DNA of 64,000 bases from Mycteria americana (lineage: Eukaryota; Chordata; Aves; Ciconiiformes; Ciconiidae). Positions 1-9,891 of the stretch are shown here, one piece after another. The position numbers and the translations under genes were made by a program. Position 1 is the first letter of the stretch; every line of letters starts with the position of its first letter. The notes below the pieces were generated by a model. That model was not told the origin of the DNA. It saw only the letters and a program-made list of their open reading frames with translations, and ran no database searches. The stretch lies in assembly GCF_035582795.1 (NCBI RefSeq), contig NC_134365.1:77419635-77483634 (forward strand), written 5' to 3'.

Positions 1-3000
1 ATTTCTAGGTTGTGTAACATAGATGCAGCCAGAGGGGCTGTGTTGGCAAGCCTGTGCCGTGTAAGTTATCCCCAAGTAAATTCAGGACTATCTGCTATAC
101 ACTAGAAGGAAGTCAGGGCTGATAATCCTTTATATACTCTGTGATTACATTACTTTGAAAAACTGTACTGGGCATTCTATAAACGCTGCACAGATCTTGT
201 GCTGCACAGCTGACCAAACAAACGCTACAGCACTGACCAAATGCACTGACTCTCCAGTGCATCCCTGCCTTCTACTTACTCTCTGACTAAAGACCTACAC
301 CAAGTAACCAGAGAAAGATGGACATGGCTTCTTCCAAAATCTGCTAGCGCTGCTCCCTGAGTTAGCTACTGCTTTTTATGGGAAATTGATACAAGTATTT
401 CATTTCTTGGGAATTCTAATACAGGAACTCCCACTGCTGATGAACAGCTGTGGTCTACTAGGCTGAGCCTACCAGCACATTCGGATCTTGCTGCATGGCT
501 TCGTTCCTCTTTCTCCTTGGTACTATGCAAGAGAGAGTATTTTGCCATGCTTGGGAAGTCCTCAGAAATACTACTGGAAAACATAGTATATAATTAGTAG
601 TAATAGTAGTCAAAAGAGTGGGATACCAACATTCAATTCAAGCCAGTATGTTCAATCTCTTCACTTCTATTTCTTCCCCTTTCCTTGTTCATGCACGCTT
701 TGCTTTGTGCCTTCCCCATTTGTTTGCCTGCCTGATTTTCTTTCTCTTGTCACTTAAGAATTATTTTGGCGTTCTTCCTCCAACGTGCAGAAGGACAGAT
801 GCGTGGCTACATCATTTATTCACTAATGACTGCAGCAGAGCAGTATTTTTCCAATTTGATAGCATTTAGCTCTTTCAGCTTGCAGAACACTTTCAGACTT
901 TCTTCCCTGGGGAGAAGCTGACAGAACCCCTGACAAAGTCCAGTTGCTTAATACCTGCAGGAAAGCATCCTGATATTGTTACGTCCAAATAAAGAATAAA
1001 CTCCTTTGGGTCTTTGCTTATCACTTAAAAAAAAATAGCATTTGACAGCCACACTGGAGCTGCACAGATGACCAGCACTTTATAGCATATGTAGAGAACT
1101 AAGCCTTGTGTTCTCTCTGTAGGCAAAGCAAGAGTGACTGGGTTAAGAATTAGTGCGATCTTAGCAACTTTAAATTTCTAACTTAACCTTTGGGAATTAC
1201 TTATCTGAAGGCAACCAAAGAGGATCATTGTGCTTGGAGCTCTTGTTCCCATTACACCTTGTTGCTCCTGCACATAGCAGTTCCTTCACATCCCTGTAAA
1301 AGCAGAGCCTTTCATGCTGTCAATACGGGTGACAAGTGGCATATACTCCAGCTGACAGCCTGCTCCCTCAGGAAAGTAACAATACAGATCTAGGCATAGG
1401 AGAACACGGAACTTTGCTCCATTTAAGGCACTCCCTGGTAAGTAGCAAGTAGGATCCATTAGGCAGGAAGTACGGCAGCAATAACTATAGCAATGACCTA
1501 TGCAGATTTTTTCCTTCCTTCCTTGTTGTCCATCCTCCACTCAAGACCTAATTGATACTATTCCAGCAGACTAGCGCATCGTTCTCCCACTTCTTCTCCC
1601 CAGCCTTAGTTCTGAATTCTTCCCTGCTTAGTTTTTCTTTCACTCATTCATTCTTTTGTTCTGTTTTTGACTTTGACTGTTGTACCGCTATGTCTGCTGC
1701 CTTTTTTGTGTGCATTCCTACTCATTGCCCTCCCATGACTTTCTCCTGAGGCATGCCTGCAGCCCAGCAGCCTACATGCCCTTTCTTGTTTACTCCTTAA
1801 GAATTTGCTAATCCAGCATGCTTTACCAGTCCCTCCATGCTCTCTATTTTGCCTTCAAAATTCTGCTCTGCTTCTATCACCAGGATTTTTCTTGATCTCA
1901 TGCAATCTGGCTTGTGGTCCCAGCCACTGAAATCTCTTCATTAAATCCGCATAACTGTATGGGCAGACCCCTGAGAACAGGGACAAAAACCATAATGCAA
2001 GAGAGCTCCCTTGCTGGCCAAGCTTATACCTGTTCTCCAGACAGAAATCCACTGTACCAGCAGAACTGCAACAATGCAACGTCATCTGTGCGCCATTTCC
2101 TATTAGTGTAAGCACATCTGTTACAAGTGGGATTTCCTCTTCCCCACTCCCTGCCACCTCATCCCAGCAGTCATAACTACAGCAATAAAAACTTTTAAAC
2201 ATAGGCCAAGACAACAGCCAAGTCAATAAGGCACTTTTCTTTGACAAGCCGCTGAAACGCTGGTTGCTCTAAAACTTTCTTTTCTCTCCCAGGGCTTCCA
2301 CAGTTGCTCTTTCCCCACTGCTGCAATCTCTCTTAGGATTCCTTCCTGCTGTCTCCCGCTCCTGCATAACAGATGAACAGGAATTGGGTGTATTTGCCTA
2401 CTGCATATTTGAAAAAATAACGTGCTTCAGTTCTGCCCTTTTTTATCATACCTCTAATCTGTTTACATTTAACAAGCTAAACACAGCTCTTCTGTAGCAT
2501 TTGGCTTTTGGCCAGAAAATCTGCAATGAAGCTTTTTTCCTGCTTACTTGCTTACTTTTTTCACTGCTGCCTGTACTCTTAACTAAAGCAGCATGGCCTA
2601 CCAGAACAAGGCATTACTTAGTCTTACTTCTGTAGGCAAATTTAATCTAGTACGTTTATGGGCTTGGCAGCTAAGACTGCTGCAACTGATTAAATGCTTC
2701 ATGAAGAAGCCACAGGTGTACGCCCCATTTATCCACTGAGATCTCCTTCCTTGTTTAGCAAAACATCATGTAAGTACTCATCTTCTCATCGTCCTCTCTG
2801 GTCTTTATTTTCCAAGGCAGCTTCCTCAAGTGTCTGCTACTAATTCACATCACTCTTACTAGCCATTGAGCATCCTTAGCACCCTTCTGAGGCTAAAAAT
2901 GCAACACAAGGTATAAAATTATTTTGCTTGAGCACAGGAAAGCACACACTGTTTTCTTACTCTTGAATATGCTATTCCATTGAGTGAATGGACCTTTTGG

Positions 3001-3393
3001 TGAATGCAGAAATACACACAATGCTTTTTTCTTCTTCTTTTCCAAGTGGAGTTCATATAATATCAAACTGCTTTATTCCTCTGGCATGCTTACGGGTGAG
3101 GATAATTATGTAGGTAAAATTCAGTAATCTTAGTGCACAAAGCTGAGAGGGAAGTAAAGGCCTCACTTCCCTCCTCCCCCACTGTAAATGATAGGTTCCT
3201 TTCACTGGACAATACTCACCCCCCTAATCTGGTACAAGATCCATTAATTTCAGCTGCAGTCTTTCTCCGTGACAAGACGAGGCTGTGGATCAGATCCTAC
3301 ACCTGTATATTTTTAAAATCTGCTAAAAGTGGAGAATTTTGTAGTTGCATTTTAAAATTGCTCTGCCAATCAACATGTTTGGGTTTGTTTCAG
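1..3393. other. Probable TSPO intron 1 / upstream DNA, no gene seen
   Basis: AT-rich unique-looking sequence without a recognisable exon, RNA gene or CpG island. The splice acceptor at its right end (polypyrimidine tract then CAG at 3391-3393) shows that TSPO exon 2 is preceded by an intron. The non-coding first exon and promoter of TSPO therefore probably lie outside the window. Short open frames here have no splice context or family resemblance. MCAT, the next gene in the human order, was not found. Confidence 0.6.
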
Positions 3394-3406
3394 ATTCACT
3401 GTCTCG

Positions 3407-3594
3407 ATGGAAGCGGTACCAGCCTGGGCCCCAGCAGTGGGTTTCACACTCCTGCCCCATGCAGGAGGATTTTTAGGAAGCAAGATAACCAAAAAGGAAA
3501 TCCCAGTGTGGTATGAATCTCTACAGAAGCCATCCTGGTGTCCACCTAACTGGGTGTTTGCTCCTGTTTGGGGAACTCTCTATACATCTATGGG
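3407..3594 (+). CDS. TSPO: TSPO coding exon 1 (residues 1-62 plus 2 nt)
   Basis: The acceptor CAG at 3391-3393 opens the exon at 3394, so 13 nt of 5' UTR precede the ATG. The donor GTATGT starts at 3595 and splits the Gly codon of SMGYGS after GG. The exon encodes helix 1, the WYESLQKPSWCPPNW loop and the start of helix 2. The open frame runs on past the donor into the intron for about 50 codons, but that extension has no TSPO similarity. Confidence 0.96.
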
Positions 3595-6500
3595 GTATGT
3601 TTTTCATATTGTATTAAGGCACTTATCTGATCTCAGAGTTGCTTATTGTATAATGCTGGACCAGAGAACTATAATTGTATTCCTGTGGCTGTATGTTTGT
3701 AAGAAACTGTGTCAAGCTGCCTGTTTAACAGGTGAAAACATGTTTTGAGAGTTGTGTGTGGGTTTGATAGGACATTTTGTATGCACAAGTATCCACATCA
3801 AAGGAGTTTGAAAAGCTGCCATTAATTGGCTTTCCTCATTCATTCTGAGGGGAAGACCTGCCAAGCTGGCAGCGATGGAGCAAGGCAGCATTGGGATTTC
3901 TTCTATGTATGTCCTTCAGTAGTTTTAGGAAAATTTCAAAAATTAAAAAAAAAAAGAAAAAAGAAAAAAAAAAGAGGGAGAGAATTTGGACAGAACTGTT
4001 CTAACAGAGCTCAAAAGAAACCAAAATCAAAACATACCTGGCCTTTCAAATAAGACTGCCAGGCTGTTAAACTGTAAATGTTTGAAACCATCTACTGTCT
4101 CCTTACTTAACTAGTTTAAAATACTTGACAGCACAGCAATTACTGTCAAATGAACAAGGAATCACAAGGCCAAATACCATTCCCACAGGAACCTTATAAG
4201 TTTAATAATACTGTATTTTGGCAGCTGTTACTTTTAATAAGATGTAGCAAAAATATTTATAGAGGTAGGTTGTCTCAGGAGACTGTTTGGGCAGTTTTGA
4301 TACTCCTCACAGACTGCTCCACCCTCACAGCTGTCCACCCAACATTAGGTGCTTTTATGTTAACTCTGGTGAGCTGTGCCACAGAGGAGAGGTAGCTGCT
4401 CCTAGAGCCTCAACAGAGGTCTGTGCAGCCCCCAAGCACAAAGCGATGCTTTGTGTCTCTTCTGCACTTGTCATTAAGAACTAGCTACATACCAGGATTC
4501 AGCATGTTTTTTCCTAGCTATCAAATACACATGGTTGCTAATGCAGTAGTTTTTAGGCTGCAATCTGCCTTCTATGGCTTACCCCTCCCATTTCTTCCAT
4601 CATGACAGTACATTTTAAGTGATTTGTAGTTTGTATATAGCACTGGCTTAACTATATGAAGTTTCAAAGAGACAAATCTTTTCCAAGTTAACATTACATA
4701 GTCATCCTGCAGGTTATCTTAAATACCGCACCACCTGTTGCAAAATACAGCAATGATGCAATGTCTGAAACTGTATCTGAATGCTAAATTGGCTCTCGCA
4801 CATTCTCTCATTTTGGTTTCATTTTCTTTCCAGAAAAGCTTTGTAATTTTTTATAGCCTCATGTACTGTTCCTCCTTTCCTGTCAGTATTCTCTTTTCGT
4901 TGTTCTCTTACAGAGTGTACTTTTAAAAATTGCTCTCTACTCTTGTATATTCCAGGATTTAGCATTTGAATCAGATCATTACTGTCCTGTGAATAAAAAA
5001 ATGCCTTTTATCAAAGAGACAAGAGCTGAATGGCTTTCCCATGAAGGGCTTCCTTCAAGTTGACTGCATAATTTGTAACCCTTTTTCTGGATTCCTCATC
5101 ATAAACCTGGATGTCAAGTTAAATATTTTAAAAATCCAAATTGTGACAGTTTATCACTTACTTTGATAATATCAGAATCAGTATATTCTGAGGTGGATGG
5201 TCCCAGTTACGTACTATCCATCTAGCTCAGTCCCAGTTACGTACTATCCATCTAGCTCAGTGAAAAGATCATATTTATTACCAGGCCTTTTCTTCTGTAA
5301 TCCATCATGTGCACACATTCCTTGAATGATCAAGACACCTCATTCCTTTAGAATCTCTTGAATATGTTAAAAGCAAGAAATAACTAAAAGCAAGATTTAA
5401 TAAGCTCACATGCCTTTCTTGACATTTAGCTTCCTAGCAGATTTGTACATCATGATCTTGGTCTGAAGTCAGTTAGATGTACGAAGAACTGTAAGTCCAC
5501 ACTGTGGCTCTGTAAGTCACTTAGGAACAGATTTGGGTCCTTATGCCTTTTATGAAGATAAACTGTTAAGTTTCTACTGCTTACCTCGTTCCCCCTTTCT
5601 TTTTTTTAATACTCTCTGCAATCAAACTGCCAAGATATCGAAGCTGCATTTTTCAGTCCTTACGAAAGTAACGGCCAAGAAGCAAGCTTGGGTCACTAAC
5701 TGGGTTAAACAGAAAAAGAAGAAAAATCCTTCTTGTATGACCTACAAACGGAAGACAAACTCCTTGCAAGTACTCCTATGGATGTTTGTCTCCTCCTAAG
5801 AAAATAATGCATACAAATTGGTCTCCGCCTTTGCTCCCTTGCCAGCAGAAACACGTATGAGCCCCCTGCTGTCCAGCATAGCATGTAGCCCAGCTGACAT
5901 TCCTACCAGGACGGAATCAGTATTCCCTTACTAATGCTGAAGTGCGGGTATAATTCCAGATGCTGGCATTTTATCCAGGGGATTCTACTGTAGTCACTTG
6001 GAATGGCTGTGCAGTCATCGGGATTGAAATCTAGCTAATGTCTAAAGGGGAAGTCAAATGAGCAAAATAAATAGTCTTAGGTGATGAATACTCCCTGTTC
6101 TAATCAGGCTCCTTCAGTGCAAAAATAAACCTTACGTTAGTTAATCTGCCAAATCCTGAGAATTCCTGTCTTTAGCAGCTTACATTCTGGGATCCCTCCA
6201 GTGGACTGTTCTTCTGAGGCATTAAGAAGGTCCGTTCAAAAAATCTTCAAAATATTTTTGGAAGATCTTTCAGTAGCCAGGAGCCTGCAGGCAGGAAGGG
6301 TGCTGGATGCTCCGTGTGGTTAATGCTTTCCGGGAACTCCTAAAATCTTTGTTCTCCTCATCTTCATCCCCTTCCTTCTGAAAAGTGACTATAGGGTTCC
6401 TCCTGCTCTAACACCATCCATCCCCATACTCACCTGTGCTTTAGGATGCCACTCAATTCCTACTTCTCCTATATTCATTTCATCCACTTAAAAAGTTAGT

Positions 6501-8099
6501 GGGTTGTGTTGTTTTTTTTTTTTAATTTATTTTTAAAGACCCATCTCCCAGTAGAAAATTAACAGTTTCTTCACTATTTAGAGACTTACGTTTTACCCCT
6601 GCATCTTAGACTTGCTTCCATTTCAACATGGCTTTCCCTTTTAAGAGTGAAATGCAGTATGTCATCTGCTCCTCTGCACCTAGAAGTGAGAATACTGGCA
6701 GATAGGAATTTTTCTCTCTCCATATTGCTACCTGCACTAGGTGATCGACCCTGTGCAGTCAGTTACTCTGCCAGGTAGTACCTGGATATCTACTTTTCCA
6801 GATGAATTTAGACCCTAGCACTGATTCATTTGATCAAGAATGTGTGGTTGCTTTCTGACCAGGGTACTGAATTACACCTTATATCTGCTTTCTCCAGATA
6901 TGGCTCCTACCTGGTGTGGAAGGAATTGGGGGGCTTCAGTGAAAAGTCGGTGGTTCCTCTGGGTCTGTATGCAGGGCAGCTGGCATTAAACTGGGCATGG
7001 ACTCCAATATTTTTTGGAGCTCACAAAATGGGATGGGTAAGTGGAAAAGTAATCATAGGCTTCTGCTATCATTTGCAAGGCAGTAAGATGAAAGTTTTGT
7101 GTCATCATCTTTTCTCCCTGAAAATAAGCCTGAGTACAGAATATAGCCTGCAGAAGTTTTCTAAAATTCTCTTTAATGCATCCCGGCAGCCACCTGAAAG
7201 AATTAACATATCTACAACATCCTTAAATGTTTAGATTTCCAGAAGCTCTTTCTGCCACCTTTTGATAAGAGCTTTGTGTGACTAGAAAATGTAAGCATTT
7301 ATGCCTCGCTAAAATTCCTAGCCATCTCTGGCAAACAGCGGTGATAAGAAGCTTATAATAACGTTACTCAGGTAATCAGCCCCCATTTTAGACTAATTTT
7401 CTGCAGTCTGAAGAGAAACAGCTTGTCTCAAAAATAAAAATCAGTAATAAAAATAAAAAATATTTGCCTGGTTCTCTAAATATATATGCAGTGCTGTAAT
7501 AGTGGAAGACTTTGCAATTGACTCATTCACACTGCACCTCTTCAGGCAGGATCTCTGACATGAAAAGACTGGTTAAGTTTGCTTAGCTAAGTGACTTGCT
7601 CAAAGTCACACTGGGTTTGTAGTCAATGTAGCACTTCCCACTGCCAACAAAAGAGGGTACGGGTGAGGAGGATTTTATTCTCCCTCTCCTGCTCCCAGCT
7701 GCAGTGCCCTTTCTTGTGACTGTCGTATTGTTTTATGAGTCAATTCAACGCATAACTCAGCAGAAATCTGTCCTTTTTTGCTGGCTGGTTTTCTGAGAAG
7801 GAATTAACTCAGAGAGGGATCCAACAAGTGCTAGAGCTAAGGGCAAAGAGCCACACAAAGACTTACCTAGTCAAGAAAATGCAACAAGTAAAAACAACAC
7901 TAACCACCTTCCTGTGTTTCAGGGGTTGGTGACTCTCCTGCTCACCACCGGTATGGCAACAGCTACAACTGCTTCCTGGTATAACATCAAGAAAACAGCA
8001 GCTTATTTGATGGTTCCTTATTTAGCTTGGCTAACCATGGCTTCTGCACTCAATTACCGTATCTGGAATGACAATTGCAATAAGAAACAATCTGAATAA
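3407..8099 (+). CDS. TSPO: Translocator protein TSPO (spliced: 3407-3594, 6898-7036, 7923-8099)
   Basis: Complete coding region of TSPO, the five-helix outer mitochondrial membrane protein (peripheral benzodiazepine receptor) that binds cholesterol, porphyrins and synthetic ligands. Three coding exons join in frame (188 + 139 + 177 nt) to give 167 residues, close to the usual 165-170. Family hallmarks are visible: GFTLLPHAGGF in helix 1, WYESLQKPSWCPPNW in the first loop, APVWGTLYTSMGYGSYLVW in helix 2, YAGQLALNWAWTPIFFG in helix 3, and VPYLAWLTMASALNY in helix 5. Initiation is at the ATG 13 nt inside the exon; its context (T at -3, G at +4) is moderate. All junctions are GT/AG. The location next to convergent TTLL12 matches mammalian TSPO and argues against the paralogue TSPO2. 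Odd point: the C-terminal CRAC region lacks the usual Arg after Trp. Confidence 0.97.
3595..6897 (+). other. TSPO intron between first two coding exons
   Basis: Intron of about 3.3 kb from GTATGT to TCTCCAG. It contains an A-rich run near 3944-3973, a perfect 30-bp tandem duplication at 5201-5260 and a T-run near 6512. I see no coding or RNA gene in it. Confidence 0.85.
5201..5260. repeat. Perfect 30-bp tandem duplication
   Basis: Two identical adjacent 30-nt copies, each beginning TCCCAGTTACGTACTATCC and ending CTCAG. No third copy is present. It lies in a TSPO intron. Identity of the copies suggests a recent replication-slippage duplication. Confidence 0.9.
6898..7036 (+). CDS. TSPO: TSPO coding exon 2 (completes residue 63, to residue 109)
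   Basis: The acceptor TCTCCAG precedes 6898. The first base completes the Gly codon (GG|A) before TAT GGC TCC. The exon covers the end of helix 2, the loop with KELGGF, and helix 3 with the ALNWAWTPIFFG signature. The donor GTAAGT follows GGATGG, ending in phase 0 after Trp. Confidence 0.97.
7037..7922 (+). other. TSPO intron before last coding exon
   Basis: Intron of 886 nt from GTAAGT to TTTCAG. It contains a MIR-like stretch at about 7571-7640; otherwise nothing recognised. Confidence 0.85.
7571..7640 (+). repeat. MIR-core-like ancient SINE remnant
   Basis: The block reading AAGTGACTTGCTCAAAGTCA resembles the conserved MIR/CORE-SINE core (gttaagtgacttgcccaaggtcacac). The match is by eye only, short and diverged, so the family call is tentative. 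Confidence 0.4.
7923..8099 (+). CDS. TSPO: TSPO last coding exon (residues 110-167 and stop)
   Basis: The acceptor GTTTCAG precedes GGG TTG GTG. The exon encodes helices 4 and 5 and the C-terminal tail and ends with TAA at 8097-8099. The tail NDNCNKKQSE is short and polar. The CRAC-region residues are A151, L152, N153, Y154, R155, I156, W157, N158. The mammalian Arg that follows W is Asn here, and an Arg instead directly follows Tyr. Confidence 0.97.
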   Translation, partial: GLVTLLLTTGMATATTASWYNIKKTAAYLMVPYLAWLTMASALNYRIWNDNCNKKQSE

Positions 8100-8151
8100 A
8101 CATTTTTCAGCCAAAAAAGTTATTTTTTTCCACAAGAATTTTCTAAATAAA
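8095..8151 (+). terminator. TSPO: TSPO poly(A) signals
   Basis: One AATAAA overlaps the stop codon (8095-8100), and a better placed AATAAA lies at 8146-8151, about 50 nt after the stop. The second implies a very short 3' UTR ending near 8165-8180. Only hexamer evidence is available. Confidence 0.6.
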
Positions 8152-8781
8152 GTTATGACCTTATTTTTTAGCTGAACTACTTATATCATTAGTTTTCTAA
8201 TTACAAGATGACAAAGTACTCATTTAAAACAAGTATGTCTTTACTAGGCAAGTCACAAAGGGGTGTATACCTGAGTTTTATAGCAAACTAAAAGATAGTG
8301 CTGATTGAAAAGTACTAGTTTTCTATGTTATAGCATTACGTTTTAGATGACAACAACATTTTAACTATTACCAGAAGTAAGCATGAACTGCAACTTCATT
8401 ATGTTCAGAGGAAGAAATCCAGCCATACGTTAACACAGTTTCCAGAAAGCTGCTCCTAACAGTGACAGGCACGATTGTGGCCTGAATCTTTCACGTTTAC
8501 CACTAGATGCGGTGCTTTAGTGCTATGGTGTGTCCCACTACAGCTGCCAGATACTTATCTTCTGGTCACTGTACTCTGGAAATGTTTAAGACAAGATCCC
8601 CTCCCCCCCCCCCAATTTGTGCCTTCCCACTTTGAAGCATTGTACAATCTAGTGTCAGCTAAAAGCATTAAACAACATGTAAACTTACTAACCTTGTTCT
8701 TCTGGTTTTATTGGTTTTAAATGGTTTTGAGCACAAAAGCGTTGAAGGCAACAGGATGCTTTAGCTTCAAAGATAGACCGT
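8152..8781. other. TSPO downstream flank, no gene seen
   Basis: AT-rich sequence after the TSPO poly(A) signal, with a short C-run near 8603-8613. Nothing coding is recognised. The region ends at the boundary of the LTR element. Confidence 0.6.
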
Positions 8782-9874
8782 TGTGGTGGGTTGACCCTGG
8801 CTGGACGCCAGGTGCCTGCCAAGCCGCTCTATCACTGCGCTCCTCAGCTGGAGAGAAAAATATAAGAAAAGGCTTGTGGGTTGAGATAAGGACAGGGAGA
8901 TCCCTCAGCATTTACTGTCACAGGCAAAACAGACTCAGCTCAGGGAAATTAGTTTAAAATTTATTGCCAATCAAATTAGAGCAGGAGAATGAGAAATAAA
9001 AACTAAATCTTAAAACACCTTCCCCCCACTCCTCCCTTCTTCCCAGGCTTAACTTTACTCCCTATTTTCTCTACCTCCTCCCCCCCAGCAGCATAGCGGG
9101 ATGGGAGTGGGGGTTGCCGTCAGTTCATTACTCGTTGTCTCTGTCGCTCCTTCCTTCTCAGGGGGAGGACTCCCCGGACTCTTCCCCTGCTCCAGCGTGG
9201 GGTCCCTCCCACGGGAGACAGTCCTCCACGAACTTCTCCAACATGAGTCCTTCCCCCTGGCTGCAGTTCTTCACAAACTGCTCCAGTGTGGGTCCCTTCC
9301 ATGGGGTCACAAGTCCTGCCAGCAAACCTGCTCCAGTGTGGGCTGCTCTCTCCATGGGTCCACAGGTCCAGCCAGGAGCCTGCTCCAGTGTGGGCTTCCC
9401 ACAGGGTCACAGCCTCCTTTGGGCATCCACCTGCTCCAGCGTGGAGTCCTCTGCAGGCTTCAGGTGGGTATCTGCTCCACTGTGGACCTCCATGGGCTGC
9501 ATGGGGACAGCCTGCCTCACCATGGTCTGCACCAGGGGCCGCAGGGGAATCTCTGCTCTGGCACCTGGAGCACCTCCTCCCTCTCCTTCTTCACTGACCT
9601 TGGTGTCTGCAGAGCTGTTCCTCTCACATGTTCTCACTCCTCTCTCCGGCTGCAATTGCACAGGGTTTCCCCCTGTGCCACTCCCGCTATCTTAGATATG
9701 TTATCCCAGAGACACTACCACCGTTGCTGATGGGCTTGGCCTTGGCCAGCAGCGGGTCCATATTGGAGCCGGCTGGCATTGGCTCTATTGGACACAGGGG
9801 AAGCTTCTAGCAGCTTCTCACAGAAGCCACCCCTGTAGGCCCCCACCCCAACCTTGCCACACAAACCCAATACA
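8782..9874 (-). mobile_element. Endogenous retrovirus LTR, minus orientation
   Basis: A moderately GC-rich block standing out from its AT-rich surroundings. On the minus strand it begins TGTATTGGG and ends CCACCACA, so it has TG...CA termini with TGT/ACA inverted ends. It resembles a common long avian LTR family (TguLTR5-like, from memory). A TATA-like stretch lies near 9689-9706, AATAAA is at 8960-8965 (minus), and a degenerate tandem repeat fills the middle. A purine tract lies directly upstream on the same strand, as expected for a 3' LTR. No gag, pol or env frame is seen. Simple flanking duplications of 5-6 bp are not obvious, so this is a solo or truncated copy. Open frames of 60-209 codons inside are by-products of the GC-rich repeats. 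Confidence 0.85.
9190..9490 (-). repeat. Degenerate tandem repeat inside the LTR
   Basis: The + strand motif CTCCAGYGTGG recurs, starting at about 9190, 9236, 9281, 9331, 9383, 9434 and 9475, that is every 41-52 bp. The intervening text (CATGGG/CACGGG, CTGC) is also partly repeated. This is the internal minisatellite of the LTR and explains the overlapping open frames on both strands. Confidence 0.75.
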
Positions 9875-9891
9875 CCCCTTCATCTCTTCTC
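9875..9891 (-). other. Polypurine-tract-like sequence before the LTR
   Basis: Read on the minus strand, GAGAAGAGATGAAGGGG directly abuts the TGTATT start of the LTR. This is where the plus-strand primer tract of a retrovirus should be. It has one T, so it is degenerate. Confidence 0.5.

Noticed and set aside
1-3393. Search for MCAT or a TSPO promoter at the left edge
   Set aside because: No CpG island, no malonyl-transferase-like coding sequence and no convincing first exon were found.
3133-3516. 127-codon frame overlapping TSPO coding exon 1
   Set aside because: It crosses the splice acceptor in a different frame from TSPO and has no similarity.
9101-9730. 209- and 193-codon frames in the GC-rich block
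   Set aside because: They overlap on both strands within the LTR and its internal tandem repeat; no retroviral or host protein similarity is seen.
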